The translations under genes were made by a program, and so were the position numbers. The notes beneath the pieces are model-generated. The model saw only the letters and a list, made by a program, of their open reading frames with translations, was not told the origin of the DNA and ran no database searches. This document shows, in pieces, positions 9,820 to 18,433 of a stretch of 18,433 nucleotides of DNA. The stretch comes from Phoronis ovalis (lineage: Eukaryota > Phoronida > Phoronidae): assembly GCA_028565635.1 (NCBI GenBank), contig JAOXYB010018118.1:1-18433 (forward strand). Direction: 5' to 3'. Numbering within the stretch: the first letter of the stretch is position 1; each line of letters begins with the position of its first letter.

Positions 9820-10566
9820 CAAAGATGCTCATGAAAAGTATATGTATGGACTTGCTTATAGATTAAACAATCTTGCACATGAAACAACAATATAATGCAG
9901 AAATCCTCTGTATAACAAAACTTTAAAATGACTAGGTTACTAGGCTGTCCTTTTTCTTATAAAATATTTAAAATGGTAGTATCACTACTTTACTAACTAC
10001 TTTTCTCATTATTCAATTTTTCATTACAAGTTTTACTTAACATACAACATCAGTATTGCTTCAAATTAAACCCATATAAGTTATGTAAAAATAGTTCATG
10101 GAAACATACAAAAAATTGCAAAAGCAAAAAACAAAATTTACAGCAAAGAAAATTCTGTTATTACAACTTGTATTGATAATTAGCTTTCTTGTCTTGTACA
10201 TTCATTTGAGATTTGTTATGTGGCAGTGGGTGAAAGAAATCCAATGGTTAGTAAGCTATTTGCAAGGGAGGGTGGTAAAGTGAAAGAAACTCAGTCAATT
10301 TCATAATTTTCAGTGTTTACAAGTGAATCGTTTGAGCTTGCAATGAGTTGTGTATCTAATGACCCATAAAATGCTGCAAACTGTGAATTGGATTGGTTTC
10401 ATTTGACCATGCCATCTATTTTGATAATTAGCGTAATTCTGGCAGCATGAAAGTCTCTGATTTCATCACACACATGTAAGGATGAACACATATACGGAAA
10501 TTGTCAGTGTGAAGTAACATATACAAAATCCATGCTGATGCAAGCTGTAACAAATCCAATAATAGG

Positions 10567-10752
10567 TTACAATTCTTCATGTTTCTTTTTCAGGGGAAAA
10601 GCCCAGAAAGACGATGGTTTATTGTTAACATCACGCTCCCGTTTAGCAAATGCAGAAAATGTTGACACACAGTTTCCTATATAATGATCAGCTTTTCCTA
10701 ATAAACATAGGTCAATATGTGGAGAGTCATTAATACCAGCAACAACATTGAC
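10567..10752 (-). CDS. POFUT1: POFUT1 terminal exon with HEEL retention signal
   Basis: This 186-nt terminal exon (acceptor TTCTTTATAG, phase 0) encodes 61 residues and a TAA stop at 10569-10567. It contains [19 protein letters not shown], then AKRERD and KPSSFWAFP, corresponding to the human ILGQADHFIGNCVSSFTAF region that binds GDP-fucose. It finishes KKKHEEL, a KDEL-type retention signal, consistent with a soluble ER-lumen enzyme. A potential N-glycosylation sequon, NDS, is followed by Pro, which usually weakens use. Confidence 0.96.
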   Translation of the reverse strand, partial: VNVVAGINDSPHIDLCLLGKADHYIGNCVSTFSAFAKRERDVNNKPSSFWAFPLKKKHEEL

Positions 10753-13700
10753 CTATAAAGAAGTAAAGAAAATTAGCACTGCATCAAAAAATATAGTCTT
10801 GTTCAAATTTCATTTTGCTACATATTTCTACAGTTATCTTCAATCAAGGGTCATTGTATTCTTTATTTTTGTAAAAAAAGACACATGCAGAAATCGTACT
10901 GCTCTTATAATGAAGTAAAATATCATCAAAAATATACAAAATCCACTCATCATAATTACAAATAAATACATGACATCATATATGCTGTTTAAAGTGGGGG
11001 AAAATGTTGGTGACATCTTGTTCATGCAGACTTATCATAAACACCCCACTACTGCCACAGGCCTCATTTCTGTGCTTGTGCACCTATCAGAGTCACCCTC
11101 TCGAATTTGTTAGCATTTTCAATTCATTAAAACTTTGTTACTTAACAAGTTCAATTTGTTAGTCTAACAAGTTCAATACACTAAATCTGAGATTCATTCT
11201 AACAAACCTTATTGAGTTCTAACAAATTCTTTTTTGTTTATTTGGGAGTGTTTTTTTTTGCAATTATCTTTTTTACCATGGGGTATATGTTTTCAATAAA
11301 TAATTAATTACAAATGGTGTATTTCTTAACAAAATTTCCATTAATAGTGTCGATCATAAACTTGCTATACAAACAGTTACCATGGGGTGAACTTTTTGAG
11401 AATTTTTTTACCATGGGGTATATTTTTAGAAAGAAGTTTTACCATTGGTTAAGGTTTTTTTACCTGCTACATCACACCCCCACCAAGTTTTCTTACCTTA
11501 TTTTGACACAATACACGTATTACAATGAAGGTCTATTACAAAAGTACAGCATTTCTGAAAATGTATCTTCATAACTTCATTGCAATCAAATTGTAGAAAT
11601 TGTTAAAATTCACTATTGTTCATTAGAACTTTGGAATCTGGGATTTGTTCTAACTGGACTTGTTAGATAACGAAGTTCTAATAAAGAAGTTGTTCAAGGA
11701 GGATGACTCTGACCTATGTTTCTGAGTTGCAGACAAAGTTCACTGTTAGAGGCAAATTAGGGTAGTAATGATAGTTCGAATAAAGCTCAAGTGTTAAAGG
11801 ATAGCTTGCACAAACTGTCTGCGTATCAAATTATGTTTCGTAAATAAAGTTGACATTTAGCATTCATACCTTTAAAGATTTTAGAGCTTTTGTAAATTCT
11901 TCATACATTGTGTCGGAATCCGTGGCCACATACACAGACTTTGCTTTAATTTTTTTAACCGTTTTTTTCAGCTGCTTTATAATAGTGTCATCAGATGGGA
12001 AACAAAGTTCTTTAGTGACAATTCCATGCTCATTATTGTAACCCAAGCATTGTGGTGAGGCAAACAAAGATGACTGGCTTTTGCCGACATGCTCACAGGC
12101 CCGTTTCTGAAAGTTAAGTATTCTTCAAATAAAAGATAGTTTACCCACTACACATCAGGTGTCTTGAAATGTTTCTCTCATAAAAGTAAAAGCAAGATTC
12201 TTATTTAGACAGAATTTTTTTTTTGCATGGTACAAGTGAGAATTTGGTCAGATAAATTTCTAATCACAATATGTTACAGTTTCATGATATATCTTACAAT
12301 CACTATATAATCATACCTGTCAACTTTGGAAAATGCCAGATAGGGAGATTTTCCCCGAGGACGCGGTAACGAGGACGTGCCAAAGGCTATGGGGTTCCGG
12401 CGGTACGCTCCCCATAAAATTTTGAAAAAATGGCTTAATTTGATGCATTCTGAGCCATTTTGGACTACTTTGATAGTATTCAATGTATTTTTATTTTGAC
12501 CTTTTTATAACTTTTTTCATTAATAAAAAAAAGTATTTGCTGTCGTTGTCATTTATACATTGCACATACCAACTTGAGCACATATCCAATAATACATATA
12601 TTGCAATCCTCTAAACTCTGACGTTTCCGAAAAATTTTGAAACATGAAAATTTGGAAATCGGGAGATTATTAATATGGATCGGGAGATGAGCCTCCGAAT
12701 CGGGAGACTCCCGACGAGATCGGGAGCATTGACAGATGTATAATAAGTGATAACCGGTGAGAATTCTTTGCAATAACCATGTGTACTCTGTACAATGATA
12801 ATTATGAAGGATTCACTGACAGATTCTGAGAATTGCCAAAAAGATCACCTTTACAGAGATATTTTTTGCAAATAGTTGTGTTTTTAGGAAATTCCTTATG
12901 CTATGACTCAATTCAATGGAACTTTATCATTATTTAAGATTTCAGTTAACTATGCAGGATTAAAAATCTTATTACTTTCTACAAACATTTTAGGTGAGGT
13001 ACATGTACAAAATACCATAAAGAAACTTGTGAAGAGGTAAGAATGCAAAAAATGGTCCCGAATTTCAGTTCCCTAAATCTACAAGTGATCCTTTTGTGGT
13101 AATCAATGAAAATTCAGTAAGATATCTTCAACACTATAATTTCAGTTTGCATCAACAATACTTACCCAGTCAGACCCTCTTCTAAGATGAATTCCAACAT
13201 AAGGTCGGACTAATTTTTCTTCAATAATTTCATTTGCTTTATCTTCCACACTGTTTGACCATTTTAGATATTTCTGTAAAGAAATATGACTGGCTTGAAC
13301 AGGAAATGAAGCTGGTGCCCCTGTAAATGCTAAAACTGGGAATGTGCTAGCTGGGTACCTTAAAAATAAAAATAATAAATTTCTTTTATTATATATATGT
13401 TTTTTAATATAGACATTTAATATAGTGGATACAAGAAAATGATAAGACTATAACAATAAACACATACAATTTTCAGATATGTTAAACTTTAGTCTGCTAT
13501 GGAACAAGCAATATAATCTTATACATGAAGCTTTTGATATCATTACCATACCTTCATCAGTGCTGACCCCTAGTGGAGAAACTGACTGATGATCTTCTCA
13601 ATCAGATGTTCATAAGGGGAAAAAAATCCCAATTTTGTTTTATGCTGAAGTTACTAAATTGACCCCAGTCCCTGTTAGATAGAATTTAACTTTTGTTTTT

Positions 13701-16700
13701 AAAACCAATTCAGTCATAACTGTCATGATAAGTCAAAAATAATGATATTTACTAAAATGTAAAAAACAAATGATTTAAATATAAGTATCAGCATTTTTAC
13801 CTAAAGGGTATCACTAAACTGTATCTGTAACTAAACTGCCTATACGTTTAATAATATTATATAGACAGAGACTAATGTATAATGCTACTAAAACAATAAT
13901 ATGCAGAAGACTTATAAAGGCACAGCAGTGACATCAAGGCCTTGGTTCTAATATTTGTGTTTCTTATTAAAGTGATGTTACTTTATAAAGATTAAAACTA
14001 AACCATTATATCTCACTTTTCATCCCACTTCCTCTTTGTGGAAATGCCATGTGTATCATAGTACAATGGTCCATAGAACTCAGATTTATCAAAATCTATT
14101 TTAAATTTGTCCCAAAATGGTCCAAATGGATTCCCATCTTTTGCATTGCATGATTCCTCGCCTTCTCCATGTCGGGCCATATAACAGAATGCTGAAATAA
14201 ACAATTCAAAAATAAGTACAGCTGTACCTTTTAACCTCAAAAACTATTTTTGCAGGCACTTGGTAGAGCCACCGATCGTGAACCAAAATGTTCCCATCAT
14301 GCTTGTTATAATAGTATCACAAGAGGGTTTGGAGAACCTTCACAGTACATTCACAAAATGTGCATGCTGGCAACACTTGGGATAAAAAAATTGTGGCTCC
14401 AACAAGTGCAATTAAATAGTCTATTCCTTTTTTTTTATTATTTCATTCCTTATAATGTTATTCATAGTCACTCGAGGGAAATGGCTGGAAAAGGTCTGAT
14501 AATTATATGTTAGTAAGATGTGGTATGTGGGGCATGATCAATCAAGATACTAGTTCAGATTCAAATAATTTTATATTGCATCTCCAAGAAGGCAAATCAA
14601 AATGGCAAGTGTCTCCCTCAAGGATAATAAATTTTTCGCAAAATTGTGCTCGAAGCCCATTTTTGTACATAGTAAGGATTGTCGTTGGCAGTGCTGCAGA
14701 ACACTGTGAGGAGTGTACTACATTTTTAAGTAGAGGAGGGGAGTTTGAGGTGCAAAATGAGTGAGAAGGAAGAAGTAGAAGAAGTAGCGGATATGGGGGG
14801 GGGGGGCGGGGTTGGATCGTACAATCTGCAAACTAATTCAAATAAGAAAAAATTAAAAATAGAAAAATATGCTCCTTTTCTACAACAAATTGAACACCCT
14901 AATCTAAAATCCTGGGACCACCTCGGACATCCATACATGTTTAGTATGTAAAAATATCAAGAAATGTATGTAAAGCTATTAAAATAGTTCTGTATAAAAC
15001 TATTAATAGACGGAATGGTCAGACAAGATCAGGTTAATATGAAGTATGAGGGTAGGTAGATACAAGACATTCACAATGTCAGAGCCCATCTCATCCCTAG
15101 AATTAGATCATGTTCTAGGTTGTACATGATTTGCAGCCCTAGTGGGTAGTCACTTTATGAAGTAGTTGTTTTAAGTCTTACATATGTAAAGCAAAGTATC
15201 ATATACAATAAACATTGACGATTTGGATCATCGTTTGACACACTTTTCAATGTCATTCTGAAAGGGTACCTAGCCTAACACATACAACTACTTTTTGCTC
15301 TTCGCGAATGCATCTTTCAATAGTCTAGTCAGCGCTGGGTCATTTTGATATGTGGCGGAACCTGACGTGCCCTCTTGGGAACAAACATGGCCACCAGTAG
15401 TTTGGAAGTGATCTGGGTCAAAATTATAATTGCATGCTGACCTGTATTTACCCCGTAACAAATATGAAGCTGATTGGATAACAATTGAAACTGTTATTGT
15501 AAGACACAGAAAGTGTTACGCACAAAAAATGTCACTTAGCATATTAAACCCAACAACATATGGCCTTCTTGAATCCATCTTCCTGTTAACGCTTTGTCTT
15601 TCTGATATGCGATGCAATGTGATGTGCCCTCTTGGTAACAAACATGGCGGCCAGTCGGCTATTGTAGAAGTGACGTAAGTCAAAATTATATCTAACTTGT
15701 CCTTTGACCCATACTTACATTGTATCAAATATGAAGTTGATAAGATAAAAACTGAAGCTGTTAGTGTGATGTACAATTTCGACAACAAACATGGTGGTCA
15801 GTCGGCCATATCAGAAGCGATCTGGACGACCTGCACTTACCCTATATAGAATATGAAGCTGATCAGATAAAAAATTGAAGCAGCTATTATGAAACAAAGA
15901 AAGTGTCACACGCAAAAAATGTCAAAGATTCGGATCGGCATTTGACCCACTTTTCAAGCTGTTATTACAATATCAATCTTGGGAACAAACATAGCCACCA
16001 GTCAGCCATATTGGAAGTAATCAAGATCAAAATTATGACCAACCTGCAGTTCAACCTGTATTTACCCTGTACCGAATATTAAGCTGATCGGGTAAAAACT
16101 GAAGCTATTAACGCTAGAAAAAGAAAGTGTTACGGACGACGACAATGACAACGACAGCGACACATAGTCTACGACTATATGCCCATGCACTATGTGCGAT
16201 GGGCATAAAAATGTACAACCTACCAAACATGAAAGTGGCAGTTTAGGGACAACCCATTGGTAAACTGAGGTGGGAGCAAAGGAAACAGTTACAGGAAATG
16301 TTTCTTGATTACTTTCATGTACTTACAGATTCGCTTGCCTGGTGGCCACAACGAGGGTGCCAGTTCTTTCATAAATTTCTCCATGGTGATGACACGGTGA
16401 TATCTTTGAAGGGGTTCCACATTGAAATATGTATCAAATGGTATTTGGTCCTAAACGACACCAAAGAAATCCGACTTAAATTTTTCAATGTTCAGTGTTC
16501 TGAAAATGGCAAATCCTTCCGCATACAGCAGACAAGTGAATTCTAGGACTAAAAACAATACTCAAGTTTAAATATTACTAAGTCTTGTACATTCTACACA
16601 ACTAGGAACAGGTCAAAAGCAAGGATGGTGTCTTCATGACGGCAAGGTCTTTGTTTTTAACAATTGAATTTATCGTTGTAAAGTTGTCTTACTGTCTAAT

Positions 16701-17141
16701 TTTCACTTCCAGTATGGTCCCCTCATGTAATTGTAGCGTGATCATGATATTACAGAGGTGCTGGAATTTTATTACATTTATAGTAAAATGGACACACAGT
16801 ATCATTATTATAAACCAAATATTACAGGTAGGTTAACCAAAACACAGGCTCATCTACTGCAAGTCTGGATGAACTAGATCCAGGAACTAGACACTTAGTC
16901 TCTTAGCCCTACCCAATTTCCATAAAGAAATTATGAGTCACATAAATTCTTGTAAAATAAGTTTGCTCTAGCAAAAATTATTGTGAATGTATAGAATTAT
17001 CAGTAGTTGGAAGGCTACTTACAGAACCTCCTATTTTATGCCTAGGATATTCTATCCACGGTGGTAAAATTAACGTCCTTTCTAGACCACGAGCAAAGGA
17101 CAAAGCACCCAAAAAATGATCAGCTTGATTTCCAAATCTAC
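10567..17141 (-). CDS. POFUT1: GDP-fucose protein O-fucosyltransferase 1 (whole visible gene, six exons, 5' end missing)
   Basis: The enzyme transfers fucose from GDP-fucose to Ser/Thr in EGF-like repeats (Notch and its ligands) in the ER lumen. Joining 17141-17023, 16450-16327, 14191-14017, 13358-13166, 12106-11870 and 10752-10567 gives one open frame of 1034 nt, about 344 residues plus stop. Human POFUT1 has 388, the missing part being the signal peptide and the segment before the [10 protein letters not shown] motif. All junctions are GT-AG and all phases fit. Visible family marks in order are [14 protein letters not shown] (nucleotide-binding Asn), [16 protein letters not shown], the catalytic [15 protein letters not shown], and [15 protein letters not shown] near the end. 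The cysteines matching the human disulfides in the visible part are present. The C-terminus KHEEL is a KDEL-like ER retention signal; I recall HEEL in Drosophila O-fut1 and RDEF in human. I found no first exon between 17142 and 18433. Introns are 572, 2135, 658, 1059 and 1117 nt. Confidence 0.97.
11088..11711. mobile_element. 624-bp miniature inverted-repeat element in a POFUT1 intron
   Basis: The element starts CAGAGTCACCCTCTC and ends GAGGATGACTCTG. The inverted similarity continues inward for about 100 bp, for example AACTTTGTTACTTAACAAG on the left against AACTTCGTTATCTAACAAG from the right. Both sides are flanked by ACCTAT (11082-11087, 11712-11717), a 6-bp target duplication. No transposase is present. 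The interior holds three copies of TTACCATGGGGT and one variant. It lies wholly in the last POFUT1 intron. Confidence 0.75.
11273..11450. repeat. TTACCATGGGGTATAT repeats inside the 11088 element
   Basis: Copies start near 11273, 11377 and 11408, with the variant TTACCATTGGTT near 11438. Reversed, they read ATATACCCCATGGTAA, close to the TATACCCTGTGGTAAAT motif of the 6590-7110 array, so the two blocks look like relatives in opposite orientation. Confidence 0.55.
11870..12106 (-). CDS. POFUT1: POFUT1 exon (SPQCLGY / VYVATDS exon)
   Basis: This 237-nt exon is phase 0 at both ends, with acceptor TTAACTTTCAG and donor GTATGA. It opens [10 protein letters not shown], directly following the catalytic SDW. 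It then carries [15 protein letters not shown] and [14 protein letters not shown]. Its cysteines match human Cys254, Cys272 and Cys287, which form disulfides. The VATDS segment is conserved in the family's second nucleotide-binding region. The intron downstream holds a 624-bp miniature element. Confidence 0.96.
12313..12741. mobile_element. Non-autonomous element with GGGAG-rich interior
   Basis: The left end ATACCTGTCAACTTTGG and the right end GCATTGACAGATGTAT are imperfect inverted repeats (TAC-CTGTCAA against TACATCTGTCAA). TATAAT-like sequence lies on both flanks. The right part has repeated ATCGGGAGAT and a perfect 15-bp palindrome, TCGGGAGACTCCCGA, at 12700-12714. GC content is locally higher than the surrounding intron. 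I recall a CCTGTCAAC...GGGAG repeat class from marine invertebrate genomes, but I cannot confirm the family here. Confidence 0.55.
13166..13358 (-). CDS. POFUT1: POFUT1 exon (catalytic HLRRGSDW exon)
   Basis: This 193-nt exon completes a split lysine codon with its first base (acceptor TTTTTAAG) and ends exactly on the Trp codon of HLRRGSDW before donor GTAAGT. It encodes [20 protein letters not shown], the QKYLKWS segment and [16 protein letters not shown]. The Arg of HLR corresponds to the essential Arg240 of human POFUT1. The following Asp-Trp contacts the nucleotide in solved family structures (established knowledge). Confidence 0.97.
14017..14191 (-). CDS. POFUT1: POFUT1 exon ([11 protein letters not shown] exon)
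   Basis: This 175-nt exon starts in phase 1 with acceptor TTTATTTCAG and leaves two bases of a lysine codon before donor GTGAGA. It encodes [19 protein letters not shown], then [19 protein letters not shown], ending KRKWDE. The two cysteines match the human Cys131-Cys145 disulfide pair. The human sequon NKS (Asn160) is replaced by DKS. Confidence 0.95.
14757..14943 (+). CDS. Candidate first exon of a plus-strand gene inside a POFUT1 intron
   Basis: I do not recognise this protein. An ATG at 14757 (A at -3) opens a frame with acidic [13 protein letters not shown], a five-glycine run encoded by a G12 tract, then [20 protein letters not shown] and [22 protein letters not shown]. It meets a GTATGT donor at 14944 in phase 1, and read through it stops five bases later. 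An in-frame stop at 14727-14729 lies upstream. The mix of charged, aromatic and Pro residues in the second half is not what AT-rich noncoding DNA normally yields, and the start looks like a true N-terminus. It is antisense to POFUT1 within the 2135-nt intron. I see no downstream exon in the window. A retroposed fragment is an alternative. Confidence 0.35.
15217..16210. repeat. Four-copy decayed repeat array with terminal stem-loop
   Basis: Units are marked by AACAAACATGGCC-ACCAGT, then TTGGAAGTGA, ATGAAGCTGATCGG, AAACTGAAGCTATTA and GAAAGTGTTACG. The AACAAACATGG anchor occurs near 15381, 15637, 15784 and 15984, so units are 150-260 bp after indels. The array ends in a GACGACGACAATGAC-type run and a stem-loop at 16179-16206. 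I recall this text as a very abundant bivalve repeat. Long open frames on both strands here are products of the repeat, not genes. It fills much of a POFUT1 intron. Confidence 0.7.
16179..16206. repeat. Stem-loop at the end of the repeat array
   Basis: ATGCCCATGCAC pairs with GTGCGATGGGCAT around a TAT loop, with a single bulged G. Such a hairpin at one end of a repeat is reminiscent of Helitron-type 3' termini, though the usual CTRR end is not seen. Confidence 0.6.
16327..16450 (-). CDS. POFUT1: POFUT1 exon ([10 protein letters not shown] exon)
   Basis: This 124-nt exon, phase 0 in and phase 1 out, has acceptor CGTTTAG and donor GTAAGT. It encodes [20 protein letters not shown] followed by [21 protein letters not shown]. 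This matches the family region that in human reads [20 protein letters not shown] and then LAPTHWPPEKRV. The plus-strand reading frame over the same bases is a shadow. Confidence 0.95.
17023..17141 (-). CDS. POFUT1: POFUT1 exon (first visible, [10 protein letters not shown] exon)
   Basis: This 119-nt exon begins with two bases that complete a glycine codon and ends in phase 0 after ...KIGGS. The acceptor is TTTCTTACAG and the donor is GTAAGT. It encodes [19 protein letters not shown] followed by [12 protein letters not shown], the N-terminal part of the GDP-fucose-binding fold. Where human POFUT1 has the glycosylated sequon NRT (Asn62), this copy has ERT. The preceding exon must end in phase 1 and carry the signal peptide plus the Cys-x-Cys segment. 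It is not visible upstream within the window. Confidence 0.96.
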
Positions 17142-17503
17142 CTGTAAGAAACAAAAATGTTATGAAGAGTTTCAAAGTTGATTTCTATTATTCAGAGCAT
17201 GTAATGATAACCTTATGAGTTATCTTATGCAAATGTAGCTAATTTTAAAACGTAAAATATGTTTTTAACAAGTAAACGATACTACCATTAGTGTTATGAC
17301 TCAATTGTAAATATCATGAATAATCTTTGAATTACTAGTTAATGTTTAAAAAAATGTATTTTTTATTTGTTAAAAAAATGTTTAACCAAATTGAACATAT
17401 CACTAAAATCCCTGGTACAATTTAAACGTGGTCCATAACAAAGTGTGGGAGTATCATTACGAAAAGTTACTTTATTTATCTATTATATGATTAATACATA
17501 ATT

Positions 17504-17891
17504 AGTAAGGGGACCATTTTGGGTAAAAACTCGCGTAACTTCAAAAAAAAAAATTAAACCCCAACACCCCTGTAGATACAAAGTTGACACTTTTCCAACA
17601 TTAACTTCAAATAGAGATCACCAAAAGCATGTCTCAGATTTTGTATCATTCAAAAGCTATGACTTCCAAATTTCAACTGCCAGAAACTTTATTGTCATTT
17701 TATTCTGACAGCCATATACCTTTAGAAGCACATCATTTCAGAACTTGAAGCATTTCAAAATTCTGAGATACCATATTAGAGTGCATGCCTAGCTGCGGGA
17801 AGTTAATTTTGGCCAAATTTTAGCTTAGTATCTGCAAATTAGGGTGTTGGACTCGTGATTTTTTTGAAGTTTATGTTTGGCCCCCTCACTG
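17504..17891. mobile_element. 388-bp foldback element with 11-bp target duplication
   Basis: The ends AGTAAGGGGACC and GGCCCCCTCACTG are inverted relatives. Inward similarity continues through AACTTCAAAAAAA, CCAACACCC and TGTAGATAC on the left against their reverse on the right, and weaker mirror matches reach toward the centre. AATACATAATT flanks the element exactly on both sides (17493-17503, 17892-17902), an unusually long 11-bp duplication. No coding is seen. It lies upstream of the first visible POFUT1 exon, presumably in intron 1. Confidence 0.75.
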
Positions 17892-17902
17892 AATACATAA
17901 TT

Positions 17903-18301
17903 GTGTGATAAATAAGTAAAAGGATTTTTCATAACCCCTAATTAGTTAACACCTTTCTAAAAATGCATACTTTTATTAGTCTATTTTTATCCTCAAAATA
18001 AACTGCCTAAAATTTGAATCCAAGTGTGAAGTGTGAATATAACTTGTCCTGAAGGTCTCACTCCCTTAAACAGCATAAATGGCCTACATATTCATGTGTA
18101 TTTTACTTCAGCCAATGCATAACAACTATATTTTATGAAAAAGAAGGGTGCAAACAGAAAAATCAATGGAATAATATCCCAATTGTGTACAGTTTCGACT
18201 TAATGTAAACTTTCTTTCTTCCATCAAGACAGCTTGCATACAAACAGGCATACAAATATCTTATTGATTTATAAGATATGAAAACCTTCCAGAAATATTG
18301 T
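17903..18301. other. No gene recognised (presumed POFUT1 intron 1)
   Basis: I searched the minus strand for the expected first POFUT1 exon (signal peptide, then a YCPCMG-like segment ending in phase 1 before a donor) and did not find it here or anywhere between 17142 and 18433. Confidence 0.5.
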
Positions 18302-18345
18302 CAGGTCACATTACAGAAGTGAACAGGTCACATTACAGAAGTGAA
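18302..18345. repeat. Perfect 22-bp tandem duplication
   Basis: A 22-bp unit beginning CAGGTCACATTACAG and ending AAGTGAA occurs twice with no mismatch. It lies just before the repeat that starts at about 18362. Confidence 0.85.
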
Positions 18346-18361
18346 CCATAATTACTTTAAT

Positions 18362-18433
18362 TAGGGTTGCTCCTATAAGGGAGCAAGCCTATTGGTTTTG
18401 TACGATTTCTTTCTTCTTCTTTTTCTTTTTCTT
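18362..18433. repeat. Interspersed repeat with pyrimidine-rich tail (runs off window)
   Basis: AGGGTTGCTCC-TATAAG-GGAGCAAGCC forms a 7-bp stem and is followed by ATTGGTTTTGTACG and a long CTT-rich tract to the window end. I recall similar GGAGCAAGC...CTTCTTCTT elements from marine invertebrates. Only one end is visible, so its class cannot be decided. Confidence 0.5.

Larger units (their letters stand above)
9470..10566 (-). other. Probable POFUT1 3' untranslated region
   Basis: Downstream of the TAA there is no AATAAA on the minus strand until the ATTAAA variant at 9490-9485, so the 3' UTR is inferred to be roughly 1.1 kb. AGTAAA variants also occur near 9994 and 10036 and could give shorter ends. 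The stretch is AT-rich, contains a 20-bp tandem duplication (9780-9819), and shows no reliable coding. Without transcript data the end is a guess. Confidence 0.35.

Noticed and set aside
14250-14513. Plus-strand 87-codon frame preceded by an acceptor-like TTTTTGCAG
   Set aside because: The acceptor looks fair, but there is no donor at a sensible place, no recognisable composition, and the tail becomes poly-T derived hydrophobics.
15430-15788. Overlapping 82- and 90-codon frames on both strands
   Set aside because: They lie wholly inside the decayed four-copy repeat and differ between units.
16298-16546. Plus-strand 82-codon frame
   Set aside because: It is the antisense shadow of the POFUT1 exon at 16327-16450.
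1-18433. CRISPR arrays, operons, phage or plasmid features, rRNA
   Set aside because: Nothing of the kind is seen. The window has spliced animal genes and eukaryotic repeats.

Overview
This is an AT-rich, intron-rich animal nuclear DNA window, most likely from a mollusc or another lophotrochozoan. The lophotrochozoan call is an inference from the protein's character and from repeats I recall from bivalve genomes. There is no sign of bacterial, viral or plasmid organisation. The one securely identified gene is POFUT1, GDP-fucose protein O-fucosyltransferase 1, the endoplasmic reticulum enzyme that puts O-fucose on EGF repeats of Notch and similar proteins. It lies on the minus strand as six exons between 17141 and 10567. 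All splice phases agree, both invariant catalytic regions are present, and the protein ends in the ER-retention tetrapeptide HEEL. The first exon (signal peptide and start codon) is not in the window and should lie beyond 18433.

Layout, left to right. 1-1000 holds short decayed repeats: a CGCCCCC-rich repeat, interlocked hairpins, a roughly 36-bp degenerate tandem repeat and a C13 run. About 1000-8700 is mostly unassigned AT-rich sequence, with a 181-bp miniature transposon (3921-4101), a long hairpin (2630-2666) and a decayed array of an ACCCTGTGGTAAAT motif (about 6600-7110). Within it I see evidence for a second, unrecognised minus-strand gene: a candidate first coding exon at 8783-8699 next to a YY1-like initiator site, a phase-compatible 72-nt exon at 5962-5891, a decayed or frameshifted coding-like stretch at about 5217-4985, and a possible polyadenylation signal at 2079-2074.

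From about 9500 to the end lies POFUT1. Its 3' untranslated region probably runs from 10566 to about 9470. Its introns are full of non-autonomous elements. One of 624 bp with a 6-bp target duplication lies at 11088-11711. A roughly 430-bp element with GGGAG/CTCCC content lies at 12313-12741. A four-copy decayed repeat array with a terminal stem-loop lies at 15217-16210. A 388-bp foldback element with an 11-bp target duplication lies at 17504-17891, and a repeat with a pyrimidine-rich tail begins at 18362 and runs off the window. The 2.1-kb third visible gap between POFUT1 exons also contains an opposite-strand coding-like stretch (14757-14943) that could be the first exon of a nested or overlapping gene.

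I found no convincing new biological system. The points most worth checking are the opposite-strand candidate exon inside POFUT1, the unrecognised minus-strand neighbour and its possibly bidirectional promoter, and the loss of the two human-type N-glycosylation sequons in POFUT1.
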